From Prinia subflava (taxonomy: Eukaryota > Chordata > Aves > Passeriformes > Cisticolidae), in NCBI RefSeq assembly GCF_021018805.1, contig NC_086257.1:18224693-18288692 (forward strand): a DNA stretch of 64,000 nucleotides. The letters run 5' to 3'. A model generated the notes under the pieces. It searched no databases. It had not been told where the DNA came from and saw only the letters and a program-made list of their open reading frames with translations. Positions 49,601 to 59,520 of this stretch are shown here, piece by piece. The translations under genes were made by a program, and so were the position numbers. Position 1 is the first letter of the stretch. Each line of letters starts with the position of its first letter.

Positions 49601-49984
49601 GCCAGAAGGACAGGCTGGAGAGCTCCTCCCGTGGCAGCGGGGCCCGGCAGCCGGGGCAGCGTGGGGCTGAGCCCCAGCCCAGCTCCGGAGCCCGGCCCGG
49701 CCGCCCCGCAGAGCGCTGCGGGACTCGGTTCTAATTAAGCCGGCTCCGGCCCCGGGCGTCCCTGCCCGCTCGAGTGAGGTCTGCTCGCTCGGACCGGCCG
49801 CCCCGGCGCTGGGAGCTCCCCGCAGGACCGGGGGCGGCTGTGCAGGATCAAACCTGGAACGCGTGTGAGTTGTGAGTGTGCGTGAGGGTGAGCTGGTGTG
49901 CCAAGACAGCCCTTCCTCGCCTTCCCGCTAGAAAGCGTCTGCAGAGGCCCGTGTTTACAGCACCCTGTGGGATCCCCCCCTCTA

Positions 49985-50054
49985 CCCCATCCCCATCCCC
50001 ATCCCCATCCCCATCCCCATCCCCATCCCCATCCCCATCCCCATCCCCATCCCC
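49985..50054. repeat. (CCCCAT)n hexanucleotide repeat
   Basis: About 11 perfect CCCCAT units. This is not the vertebrate telomere hexamer. Confidence 0.95.
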
Positions 50055-50083
50055 TGCCGTTAATCACGATTGCTTGGGAAAGG

Positions 50084-50124
50084 AAAAAAAAAAAAAAAAA
50101 AAAAAGAAAAAGAAAAGAAAAAAA
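50084..50124. repeat. A-rich run
   Basis: Twenty-two A residues followed by an AAAAG-interrupted extension. Confidence 0.9.
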
Positions 50125-51080
50125 GCGCCCACATTACGTCATCAGCCCTAACTGCTGCGGAGATGATGGGGTCACTGAGGACCCGGGGCGGGGAAGCCCG
50201 GGGGGCCGGGCCTCCCCTCCCGTTCCCTGGGGCAGCGGCCTCCTGCCTGGGAGCGGAGGCGCATCCCTGCCGGGCCCGGAGCAGCGCTGTGCCCGCCGCG
50301 GGGCTCCGGACAGAGGGACGCTAGGAGGGGACACCACAGGACACAGCCCAGCCCCGTGCCCGGGGGCTGGCAGCTCTCCCCCGGCCTCCCTCTGTCCTCA
50401 GAGCTTGTAGGAACCTGCGGCATCGCCGCTGTGGCCCCATCGAGCCCGGCCGGGAAGGGGCCTGCCAGTCCCCCGGCCCGCAGGGTGCCCCTCGGGGCTG
50501 TCCCCATCTCGGGGACCCTCCCGAGCTGCGGCCACCGCGTCCTCCACAGAGGCAACTGCCTTGGAACAACCGCTCTGAGATCTGAATCTGAAACACTTGG
50601 AGGAAGGAGGGAGGGAGAGGGGCTTTCACCAGGCTGTGGGGGGACGGATAGGGACGGGCACAAAGCACAAACAAAACACAGAGAAATCCTACAAGAATTA
50701 AATTTAAAAGGGATAAACTAAAAAAAAATCCAAACAAAACAAAAAACCCCAAAACATAAAGACACGCTGTACAAGCCCTCGCCCACATGGCAGAGGTCCT
50801 GCGAGGCAGCACGCTGCGCCAGCGGATGAGCCAGAGACAAACTCCTGCAGAAACTTCTCCGGCCCGGCCCCCTCCGTTCCCCGCGGGCGCTGCAGCGAGG
50901 ACCCCCCGCCCGCGGGCTTCCCCCCGCTCCTGCCGGCGGGGCTGCAGCGGCCCCGGCTTCTCCTGCGGGACAGCCGGGCCCGCAGCCGCACCACACCGAC
51001 CGGGAAGGGCCGTCTGTGCTCTCCTCCAACACTGCTAAATTGTAATGAAAAATCGCAGCTCGTTTCGGCGCGCCCCCTCC

Positions 51081-51215
51081 CCCTGTACGCACAGGCGCAC
51101 ACGGATACAAACACACGCACACGGTCACACTCAGTGACACACAGTCACACTCAGTGACACACAGTCACACACAGTGACAGTCACACTCAGCCACACTCAG
51201 CCACACTCTCACACG
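51081..51215. repeat. CA-rich imperfect repeat (CACACTCAGTGACACACAGT type)
   Basis: Repeated CACACAGT and CACACTCAG units over about 135 bases. Confidence 0.8.
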
Positions 51216-51589
51216 CGGCTCAGCCACAGCAAACCCCCTGCGAGCTCCCAAGCAAAGCTCCAAAAGCATCCCGCCAGCTCCGGGGTTTCGCTTTGTCCCT
51301 CCCGCCCGCACCTGCCGGCGCAGAGGCTCCGCCGGGCCCGGCGCGGCCCCGCAGCGCTGCCGGTCCCCGGGCAGGGCTGGCCGGGCCCCGGCGGGCCGAG
51401 CTCGCCCTCCCGCTCCGGCACAGCCAAACGCGCCGCTCCGGGAATTTCCACCCCGGGCTCCTTTTCTTTCCAGCTCGCGAATGAACCGGCCCCCACACTC
51501 ACTGTAACGCTGTGCGTCCTCGCCAAGTGAATTGATTCCTCAAAAGCAAAATAGTACCAAACTCTCGCAATTCCCCGTGCCATCGTCAG

Positions 51590-52010
51590 AAAAACTGGTT
51601 TTAATTACCAAAACTAAAATAGCGGCGGTGCTAACTAGCAGGCGATCAAACCGCAATCAAACTTAAATCTCTGAGCAGTTAGCTATAAACTGTCAGCAAT
51701 TGAAAAGTAAACCTGGTGCACACAAAGGCTCTGTTTAATTTTCTTGTTGTAATGGCTCTAAATGAGGACCCCATCACTATGCAGTTAAGCGGTGTTGCTT
51801 GTCCCCCTGAGGCGCTGATCAGTTCTTTTTAATGTGAGAAAACTGGCAGCTCGGAGCCCGTCAATGGAGCTCCCACAACAAAAGTCCTGAAAAGCTGAAT
51901 GAATTGGGTTTGTAATTACTGCTTCCCTCTCCCCCCTTGCAGCTTATCTCTTATTCATTCAACATACATTATTGTCACCTAATCGCACACTCCCAACGTT
52001 ATTTTGGGGG
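51590..52010. promoter_or_regulatory. Candidate conserved noncoding block
   Basis: Abrupt change from CpG-rich to AT-rich unique sequence with TTTTAATTACC near 51,599, GCAATTGAAAAG near 51,696, CACAAAGG at 51,721-51,728 and GTTTGTAATTACTG near 51,908. Homeodomain and SOX/TCF motif content suggests an enhancer. Confidence 0.4.
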
Positions 52011-52017
52011 TTTTTTG

Positions 52018-52018
<1 letters not shown>

Positions 52019-52064
<46 letters not shown>
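52019..52064. repeat. T46 homopolymer
   Basis: Forty-six uninterrupted T residues between two candidate regulatory blocks. Confidence 0.9.
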
Positions 52065-52065
<1 letters not shown>

Positions 52066-52139
52066 GTATCTGCTACCATGGACATGTTTGTTGTAGAAAT
52101 TAAACAAAATAATCCTCCCTTCTCTCTCCCCTCCTCACC

Positions 52140-53230
52140 ACGATAAATGTTGAAACGACAGTGTCAGGCGAGGCTGACTGGTGTTAAAAACGCAAAGACG
52201 AAGGTCTTCTGCCATCAGAATGTCAGCATTTTGCATATACCCTCGGAAACCTCCCAAGCACCGAAGCAGGTTTTACATTTTAGTATTTGAGTTAGATCAG
52301 GATTTAAATGACTGAAGTGTATCTAATCACACCTATCAGTAATGGGCCTCTTTCTTTCAGTGCGACCCACATTATATACTACTTAAATTGCTGGACTATC
52401 TACTCCTGTTCGGAGGCAGATATCCAGCTCCGCTGCCCGTTGGGGACGAGGAGGAATTAATATCGGGATGAAACATTCTGCTGTGGGGATCACCGTCACC
52501 CCTGGTGCTCCCCCTGGCACCAGTGGGCATCTCCAGGAGTCAGAGCGTGGTTTTGGCCGGGGAATGTCTGTCGGTGAGCGGGAGCCGCGGGCTGGAGCCG
52601 GGCTGCGAGGCACAGCCTCTCCCCTGATCCCCCACCGCAAGAAGCTGTCGGTTGCAGAAATAAGTACAGCTATTACAACCAAATCTACTAACAGTCTAAA
52701 TAATTAATTGAACCATTGCTCTTTGACCCTTGGAAAGTCCAGTAGGGACCCGTTTGTAGTAATAATACCCCCGAATGAGCCCTTGTCAAATATTCATTTA
52801 GTGGTTAATGTGAGCGATTTCCCCCTGGGACAGTCTGTAATACCAGCTTCCCAGCTTTGGCAAGAAACCCTGCTAATCTACCTCTCCAGTTCCGCAAAAT
52901 ATTTTAACACCCCAGTACTTAAAAAGCCGTAAAAAATCACAGGGGAAACTATAATCTTATCCTTGGGTTCACTTCGGCTCTGTAGAAGGTTAGGGAAACA
53001 TTACACTGGTGCTCTTGGGCCGAGCATCACTCTGACTATAAAATACACAACAATTCACGAGAGGGAAACCACGGAGAGCCACAAAGATCTTCAATATAAA
53101 AATAAAAACATACGCACCAGCTCTGCTGCCATAAAGGAAACATTTCAGCTGCCATAAACGAAAGCCCAGGATAATGGCTTAGGTGTAAATGGCGTTATTG
53201 AATGTGTTGAATTTAAAATGAGCAGTGGAC
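52140..53230. promoter_or_regulatory. Candidate enhancer blocks downstream of SOX2
   Basis: Two AT-rich blocks, 52,140-52,470 and 52,680-53,230, flank a more GC-rich middle. The first has a TTTGCATA POU-type site (52,230-52,237). The second has TCAAATATTCATTTAGTGG near 52,786 and CAACAATTCACG near 53,048. Both lie 4.6-5.7 kb downstream of the start, in the range where chick downstream enhancers were mapped. Individual identities are unknown. Confidence 0.4.
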
Positions 53231-53318
53231 AATGGCGTTCCTCCAAGTAACACTTTAAAAATAAAACTGTTCATCTGTACATGTAAAATGCTTTGGTTTA
53301 TCCTCCCTGAACGGATAA

Positions 53319-53385
53319 ATGGATGGATGGATGGATGGATGGATGGATGGATGGATGGATGGATGGATGGATGGATGGATGGATG
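53319..53385. repeat. (GGAT)n tetranucleotide repeat
   Basis: About 16 perfect ATGG/GGAT units. A translated 'GWMD' frame is a repeat artefact. Confidence 0.95.
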
Positions 53386-53439
53386 TAAGGAATCTGTCCA
53401 AGGGATATCAGGTTTCAACCACATATATTCCAAATCGTA

Positions 53440-53700
53440 CTCCGAAATCTAAGCTTAAACAAATTGCCCATATAAAAAGTTGCTGAATTCACTAAGCCTG
53501 AATATGTGGCTTAGTGCCTTTTGTTTAGTGGTATTAGCTCGCCTTCTCTATGCGAATTGTAAAAGGACCAACACTTCCAAATACCCCCCTCGAATATTTT
53601 AGTTAGCACTTCAAAAAGGGGCCAGGTTTTATTGCTGTTAATTGGCTAAGATTCGCTTTTAAAAATGGAATCGTGATATCGATTGGGCTTTTATTCCTGG
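53440..53700. promoter_or_regulatory. AT-rich block adjoining SRR2
   Basis: Unique sequence with GCTGTTAATTGGCTAAG near 53,634 and a GATATCGATTGG segment near 53,675. Probably part of the same enhancer as the SRR2 core; inferred from motif style and adjacency. Confidence 0.4.
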
Positions 53701-53800
53701 TTTTCTTTTCTCAGCGAGGAGAGCGGGAGCGGGGATGTGGGCTCGTTACCACGTGAATAATCCCCAAATGCATTGCAAACGCTCACAGCTCTGAAAAAGA
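53701..53800. promoter_or_regulatory. SRR2 (Sox2 regulatory region 2) counterpart
   Basis: On the SOX2 strand this reads GCAATGCATTTGGGG followed directly by ATTATTCACGTGGTAA, core at 53,741-53,785. From memory, mouse SRR2 has CATTGTGATGCATATAGG followed by the same ATTATTCACGTGGTAA, so the POU site, the E-box CACGTG and flanks are shared. The SOX half-site CATTGTG has diverged here. The core is about 4.1 kb downstream of the inferred start, close to the mouse distance. In mammals SRR2 drives SOX2 in embryonic stem and neural stem cells through SOX2/OCT or BRN proteins. Activity here is inferred. Confidence 0.75.
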
Positions 53801-54333
53801 ATGTTTTACTCGTTACATTAGCGTAAAAGACACAGAAAAGGTTGAGAATCTGCAAAAATTGTTGGCCTGCCCAGGTACCGCGATGGTGCAGAAAGAAAAG
53901 GGACAAAGGGAGCTAACTACAAAACCAGGCAGTGAGCAAATCTCCACGTCTCCTAGTCTGGCAGTGTTAGTTTTCATCTGGACACCAGGCTTCAAGGATG
54001 GAGGCCAGAACTGAGATAGGAAATAGCAATACCAAATAAAAGCCACAACCGGCCAGGTAATTCTGTGTGTGTACGTGTGTGCCTGTGCGCGTGTGTGCAT
54101 TTTACCCAGCCTGCTTCCTCCCCGACCTAAAGCGAAATCCAGTGGCTGACAAGAAATACTGGAGAGAAAAACTCAGCAACTCTTGCCCCGTGCCGGAGTG
54201 CCCACTTTGTGCCTTGCTTAAACCAACCACCACACGCTGTCCTTGCCACGTACCACACGCCATTAACAGAAGACGCGACCACTTTGCAACCACAGTACTT
54301 CAAATCCCAAATTTCGCACCTTTTTTTCTTTTT
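53801..54333. other. Unique sequence between SRR2 element and CpG island
   Basis: Mixed composition with a short GTGTGT/GCGTGTG stretch at about 54,064-54,098. No gene. A CATTAGCG/TTACTCG segment at the left end may belong to the neighbouring enhancer. Confidence 0.5.
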
Positions 54334-54371
54334 GATTATTATCATTATTATCATGATTATCATTATTATTT
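54334..54371. repeat. ATT/ATC simple repeat
   Basis: Irregular ATT and ATC triplets over about 38 bases. Confidence 0.8.
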
Positions 54372-54399
54372 ACACGTCCCTCTCGCGCGTTTCCTAAGG

Positions 54400-55210
54400 G
54401 AAAGCGCAGCCGCTTTAGCAGCATCAAACCCCTCTGGGGCTGCCGCGGGGGCTGCCCAGCCCCGCTGCCCATCGCCCGTGCCCTGCGCGGGGCCTGGCGC
54501 CGAGCCCCGTCCTCGGCAGCTGCGAGAGCGAGCGTACAAAGTAAAACTCTACCTGGCACGGACGGTGGATCTCTCCTTCTATATGGCGGGCGCCACCGCT
54601 TCTCTTTGGGGCTGAGACCGGCTGCAGAGAGTGTCCGAAACGGGGCTACACCGCGCTGGCAATTTAAGAAATAGGATTCAAGAAAGAGCTGGGATAAAAC
54701 GTGAAAGTCTCTGGCATTCGACTGTTTTTGTTTGTTTGTTCGGTTTTTTGTTGTCTCTTACCTCTGCCCGGCCAACCCTACCCCCGCCCCCACCTCTCAC
54801 CTCCTCCTGCGCGGCCCAGGAGCCGGGAGAGGAAAGTTTGGGAAGCGGCGGACAAAGGGAACGGGGAGGGCCGAGCCCGGCAGGCCGGGAGCGCTCGGGT
54901 TCCCGGCCGTGGCAGCCCGGTTCCCCTCCTGCCTGCCTGGCGGAGGAGGCACGGCTGGGAAGAAGGAGAAGCGCATTACCCGCCTGTGGAAGCCGGGAGG
55001 CCGCGGCAGTGCCCTCGGCCCGCCCGCCGCTCCGCCGGCCCCGCCGGCCCCGGCCCGGCCGCTCCGGGGGCAACAAGTGGCCAAAGGAGCGGCGACAGAG
55101 CCCCCGGAGCCCCCCGCGTCCCCGGGAGGGGAGCGAGGGAACCGCGGCCCGGCCTCTCGCTCCGCATTCCCGGTCCCCCCGGAGGAGGCACAGGCACTTA
55201 TCCCGTTTAA
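54400..55210. other. CpG island downstream of SOX2
   Basis: A GC/CpG-rich stretch in two parts (54,400-54,620 and 54,770-55,200), with a polypurine/pyrimidine-poor AT segment between them. Frames up to 268 codons run through it on several strands at once and resemble no protein, so they are taken as chance. SOX2 territory is typically a broad hypomethylated CpG domain. Confidence 0.7.
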
Positions 55211-55390
55211 GCTATCGCGCTTTCTCTCTCTCTATACAAACCTATAAAAATATTCATGCATTATATATCTATAGTTATATATTACTGCATTATTTATCGT
55301 ATTCGGTTGGCTACGATGGTACCTTCTACCGCATGAATTATTTAAAAAACAACTTGCGTTACAAAAATAAATCCAAGACTCAAGCGGAAC
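55211..55390. other. AT-rich sequence just past SOX2 cleavage site
   Basis: Alternating TATA-rich sequence (55,230-55,300) follows the poly(A) site in the direction of transcription. It contains no gene or recognisable element. Confidence 0.5.
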
Positions 55391-55412
55391 TTCAGTGTCC
55401 ATATGTCAAAAA

Positions 55413-55418
55413 TTTATT
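55413..55418 (-). terminator. SOX2: SOX2 poly(A) signal AATAAA
   Basis: TTTATT on the plus strand, preceded in the mRNA by the conserved GCACAGTTTGAGAT. Cleavage is expected 15-25 bases on, near 55,391-55,398, matching where the mammalian mRNA ends. Confidence 0.85.
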
Positions 55419-55675
55419 TATCTCAAACTGTGCATAATGGAGTAAAAACTTAACTTGAATATGTACCTGTTATAAGGATGGTATTAGTTCAAATATATAC
55501 ATGGACTGTCGGCAGACTGATTTCAAATAATACAGAGCCGAATCTTTAAAATACAACTACGGAAAATGAGGAGGAAAAAAAAAAAGAACTCAAAATATCA
55601 TCACAATAAATTTACAGAAATATTACAAACCATAAGAAAATATTTCAAACACAGTAATTTCAGGCTGGTAATTTT

Positions 55676-55677
<2 letters not shown>

Positions 55678-55708
<31 letters not shown>

Positions 55709-55717
55709 CCTTTTCTT
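55678..55717. repeat. T-rich tract in SOX2 3' UTR
   Basis: Plus-strand T runs with single C interruptions; in the mRNA an A-rich tract about 300 bases before the poly(A) site. It could cause internal oligo(dT) priming in cDNA libraries. Confidence 0.85.
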
Positions 55718-55805
55718 TGAACAGGATGAAGTCTGGAAACAAAAAGTTATTATAAATTAACAAACGGCGTGTGAACTTGCATGGCAATTTTTGCTTTTTA
55801 ACAAG

Positions 55806-55809
<4 letters not shown>

Positions 55810-55846
<37 letters not shown>
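55810..55846. repeat. A37 homopolymer in SOX2 3' UTR (T in mRNA)
   Basis: Thirty-seven uninterrupted A residues on the plus strand. The aligned human UTR, as I recall it, has ordinary mixed sequence here. It is a lineage-specific expansion or a homopolymer-length error. Confidence 0.9.
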
Positions 55847-55849
<3 letters not shown>

Positions 55850-56135
55850 AGTACAATCTAAACGTTTGCCCTTATCCAGCAAACCAAGCCCATGGTTCGC
55901 AAGTACTCATCCTACCTTTTTAAATCTTTTGTACAATTTCTAAAACAATTTAAATGTCCAAATGCCGTGAAATAATTACCTCTCCTCTCGCAGCTGCTAT
56001 AAATTCAGCTGCCAAAACCACGATGGTCCAAGAAGACTCTACTTTTTAAAAATAATTGGCAAATTCGCGAGCTTGGTTTTTTTTCTTCTCTCTATATTAC
56101 CAATGGACATTCTGATTGCCATGTGTCTTTTGATA

Positions 56136-56142
56136 AATACTG
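56136..56142 (-). promoter_or_regulatory. miR-200b/c/429 seed match in SOX2 3' UTR
   Basis: The plus-strand AATACTG reads CAGTATT on the mRNA, the seed match of the miR-200b/c/429 family. It sits within the conserved TGTACAGTATTTATC context of the mammalian 3' UTR, where miR-200 repression of SOX2 is known. Activity in this species is inferred. Confidence 0.6.
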
Positions 56143-56502
56143 TACAAAAGTTGCCTGCAAATATTAAAACATCTTCCTCTTCGCTCTTTGAGTCTAGCTC
56201 TAAATATTATTGGTAAAGACTTTTGCAAACTTTCTGCAAAGTTCCTACCATTTTAACTAGAACTTTTTAAAAGTTTTGTATAGTTGCTTCCCCTCCGAGA
56301 TCTATACAAGTTCCTTGTCGGTTTAATTTCTGACACCCCCCCTCCCCAAACCCCACCCCCACCCCCCATCCGGAGTTTTTCTCTGTACAAAAATAGTCCA
56401 AAAAAAAAAAAAAAGTCCAGAATTTCTAATAAAAGTTTTTTTGTTGTTTGTTTTGTTTAGTTTTCCTTTCCCTCCCCTCCCACCCCCCCCGGCCCCTTTG
56501 TC

Positions 56503-57450
<948 letters not shown>

Positions 57451-57710
57451 TCAAACTACTTTTGCCTGGAACCAGCCTCGAGCAGAGAAACGAGGAGCAG
57501 CCGCAGCGGAGTCCCAAGCCGGACTTTTTTTTTTTTTTTCCTAGGGAGGGGTAGGAAAGGGGGGAGGGGGACTCCCCAAAACCACACTTGGATCAAGATC
57601 AGGATCTTCCTCTTCGCTGATGGATTAATAATGCTAATAACTGCTATTATTACCGCCGGAGTCTTGATTTTAAAAAACTTCTTCCTCCTTTTTCCCTTTT
57701 CTCTGCCTGC

Positions 57711-57745
<35 letters not shown>

Positions 57746-57858
57746 CCTCGGTCTTAAAGAGCCAGCAAACTACTTTACCCCCTTTTGCAAACACACACAC
57801 TCTCTCTCTCTGCCTTGACAACTCCTGATACTTTTTTGAACAAGTTAATAGACAACCA
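57451..57858 (-). other. SOX2: SOX2 5' UTR (start site inferred)
   Basis: Reading the minus strand, this leader contains segments I recognise from mammalian SOX2 mRNA: the TTGTCTATTAACTTGTTC start region, the CAAAAGGGGG and GTAGTTTGCTG segments, and a purine-rich GA tract. The cap site near 57,858 is inferred from the distance to the TATA-like motif and from the similarity to the human mRNA 5' end. There is no ATG between about 57,856 and the annotated start, so the leader has no upstream reading frame. It is unspliced as far as can be seen. Confidence 0.8.
57713..57742. repeat. (CT)15 dinucleotide repeat in SOX2 5' UTR
   Basis: Fifteen uninterrupted CT units on the plus strand, i.e. GA units in the mRNA. 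The human leader has an irregular GA/GAAA tract at the corresponding place, so this is a locally expanded version of an old purine tract. It is probably length-variable. Confidence 0.9.
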
Positions 57859-57915
57859 TCCATGTGATGGGGGCTTGTCAGGCAATAAATGCGTTCGCTC
57901 CGGCCAATCAGCGCT
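57859..57915 (-). promoter_or_regulatory. SOX2: SOX2 core promoter: inverted CCAAT box and TATA-like element
   Basis: On the plus strand CCAAT lies at 57904-57908 (reads ATTGG towards SOX2; the NF-Y type of the mammalian promoter). AATAAAT at 57884-57890 reads ATTTATT on the SOX2 strand, about 26-32 bases before the inferred cap site. A CACATGGATGG segment lies at the start region. Order and spacing copy the human SOX2 promoter as I remember it. The start position itself is inferred. Confidence 0.75.
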
Positions 57916-58684
57916 CGGCGGCTCCGCCACTGAGGACAAGTCTCTTCCCCTGGTTTTGCATGAAACGGGGCGGGGGCTGGGCGCGCCGGGACGGCTCGGC
58001 GGGGAGGCGGGCCCGGGGGCGGCCCGGGCGGCCACTGGGAACCTTTGTATCTCCCCTTCCAGCAACAGGTCACACACGCCTTTTGGAGGAAGTGGGTAAA
58101 CAGCATTGTTGCTACGTGGTGGTTTTTTCTCTTTTTTTCTTTTTTTCTTTTTTTTTTTTTTTTTTTTCCTTTAAGTTGGTGTTGGCTTGGGGCTAGGAGA
58201 AGCCATGGGGGGAGTGGAGCAGGAACGGCTCCCCCCACCCCTGTGCCGGTGCCCCTCGGGACAGAGGGGCTGCCCGGCTGCGCAGGGCCCTGCGTGTGCC
58301 TCGCTCGCCCCGTCCAGGCCGTGCAGTGCCCGTGAGGCGGAGCCCGCAGCCGGCCCTGCCGCTGCCGCCGCGGGGAGCGGGCTCCGCAGCACCGCCCGGG
58401 CAGAGCCTGTGCCCGTTCCCGGCCATCCCCTGCCCTGCTCCGTGCGGCCACAGCGCGCCCAGCGCTTCCCCCCGGCCTGCGGCCTCGGAGGAGGAGGATG
58501 TCCAGTGCAAGCACGGGTTCCCCACACGCCATCCCCGCCGAACACAAAGCGGGGCCCGGACCCCGTGCGGGTGCTGGGGAGGGCCCGGGCCGCGCTCCGT
58601 GCGCCGCTGGCCCGGCGGCACCGCCACCCCGAGCCCATGGCGGGGCGCGGGCGGCGCCGGGCGGGCGCAGCGCGGGGCCGGGGG

Positions 58685-58817
58685 CACGGCCGGGCGCTAC
58701 AAATAGGTAGTTTTGTTTCCCTTGTTGTCACTACACGGGCCGCACAAAGCCCCGGCTAAGTTTACTTCCACTCTCTTGTTGGGATCTTTGTTGCTAAACC
58801 GCACTTGACGACAAAGG
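58685..58817. promoter_or_regulatory. Upstream promoter block with clustered SOX/TCF-type motifs
   Basis: Inside the CpG island this block departs from the GC-rich background and holds several HMG-type motifs: TTTTGTTTCCCTTGTTGTC at 58,711-58,729, CACAAAG at 58,743-58,749, CTCTTGTTGG near 58,773, CTTTGTT at 58,786-58,792 and ACAAAGG at 58,811-58,817. It lies about 0.83-0.96 kb upstream of the start site. Autoregulation by SOX proteins is a plausible reading, inferred from motifs only. Confidence 0.45.
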
Positions 58818-59067
58818 AAGGAGGGGAGAGAGAGGACGCGGAGCGGGAGCGGGGGGAGCCTCTCGCCGCCCTGGCCGCGCTCCCCCGCGCCGCTCCGCGC
58901 CTCCCCTGCCTCGCCGGGGTTGCTCCGCCTTTCGTGGCGATGGCGCTCCCGGCGTGGGGCCGGAGGGGGCGCGGGGGGCGGCCGGGGCCGAGCGCGGCCG
59001 GGCCGGGCCGGGCCGGGCGGGGGCCGGGGCAGCGCGGGCGCCCCGAGCGCCTCAGCCGCGGCGCTGC

Positions 59068-59086
59068 GGCGCCCCCTGCCGGCCCG
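59068..59086 (-). promoter_or_regulatory. Candidate CTCF site
   Basis: GCGCCCCCTG within this interval matches the reverse complement of the CTCF core (CCAnnAGGGGGCGC type), so the motif points the same way as SOX2. A second, weaker candidate of opposite orientation (CGGAGGGGGCGCGG) is at about 58,961-58,974. CpG-island composition raises the chance of accidental matches. Confidence 0.4.
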
Positions 59087-59154
59087 CCGCGCCCCGGGCG
59101 GGAGGCGCCGCCGGGAGGGCCGGGGGGAAGGGAGCGGGAAATGACACCCGGCGG

Positions 59155-59213
59155 AATAATAACAATAATAACAATAATAACAACAATAATAATAAAGAAT
59201 AATAATAATAAAA
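59155..59213. repeat. AAT/AAC trinucleotide repeat
   Basis: Imperfect AATAAT/AACAAT units over about 59 bases at the upstream edge of the promoter CpG island. Accidental AACAAT units inside it resemble SOX sites. Confidence 0.85.
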
Positions 59214-59219
59214 ACCCGT

Positions 59220-59520
59220 CGGCGAACAGCGACGAATCTTTTTTTTTTTTCTGTGCGTGGGTTATTCAAATAAATCCTATCGGGTCCAACGCGTTCAATT
59301 CGAAAATGTATATATAGCCCCTAGAAAAGTGATAGGTTAAACTGTGGAAAAATAGGTGGAAATTATGAGATGTGGGATATCAGCGGATTCTGGTTGTCCA
59401 GACACTCTTGAAGGCACGGCGGCTGTTTACTGTCTTATTGTTATCCCTTTGGTCTGCAGTTGATAAAGTTATTAAAAATAATTTTAGGGATAATTATTTT
59501 GATTTTTTTTAAGGGGATGG
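59220..59520. promoter_or_regulatory. AT-rich candidate regulatory block upstream of promoter
   Basis: Non-repetitive sequence with a TATATATAG motif near 59,310, a CTTATTGTTATCC segment near 59,432 and paired ATTA/TAAT motifs up to 59,505. Composition and motif density resemble a conserved noncoding element. No alignment was possible. Confidence 0.35.

Larger units (their letters stand above)
49600..51560. other. CpG-rich segment with embedded simple repeats
   Basis: Three CpG-rich parts (49,600-49,860, 50,150-50,560, 50,820-51,530) are separated by simple repeats. GC-rich frames of 90-170 codons overlap on both strands and lack protein similarity that I can recognise. A TTACGTCA ATF/CREB-like motif is at 50,134-50,141. 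Confidence 0.6.
55391..56502 (-). other. SOX2: SOX2 3' UTR
   Basis: On the minus strand this 1.1-kb tail contains segments shared with mammalian SOX2 3' UTRs: TTTTGTACAGTATTTATC, the ATTCGGCTCTGTATTATTTG stretch, ATCCTTATAACAGGTAC and the terminal CATTATGCACAGTTTGAG. Its length equals the roughly 1.1 kb of the mammalian UTR. A 37-base poly-T run (in mRNA sense) and other U-rich tracts make it more repetitive than the human version. A variant signal ATTAAA (plus-strand TTTAAT, 56,322-56,327) could serve as a minor proximal site. The 3' end is inferred. Confidence 0.85.
57916..59150. other. SOX2 promoter CpG island
   Basis: A very GC- and CpG-rich stretch that continues the GC-rich coding region upstream, broken by a T-rich run at 58,139-58,168 and by a less GC-rich motif block at 58,685-58,817. 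CATTGTT at 58,104-58,110 is a consensus SOX site about 250 bases upstream of the start. Long reading frames here, including a 363-codon one on the minus strand, are explained by the lack of stop codons in GC-rich DNA. Confidence 0.8.

Noticed and set aside
49985..50054. CCCCAT hexamer repeat considered as interstitial telomere sequence
   Set aside because: The vertebrate telomere unit is TTAGGG/CCCTAA; this hexamer is different.
54631..55437. 268-codon plus-strand frame antisense to the SOX2 3' end
   Set aside because: It runs through CpG-rich DNA and then the non-transcribed and terminal UTR sequence; the translation is Arg/Pro-rich followed by unrelated low-complexity residues.
57456..58547. 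363-codon minus-strand frame just upstream of SOX2, which could look like an N-terminal extension or an upstream gene
   Set aside because: It ends with a stop before the SOX2 ATG, crosses the promoter core, the CpG island and the (CT)15 repeat, and its translation is low-complexity without a recognisable domain.
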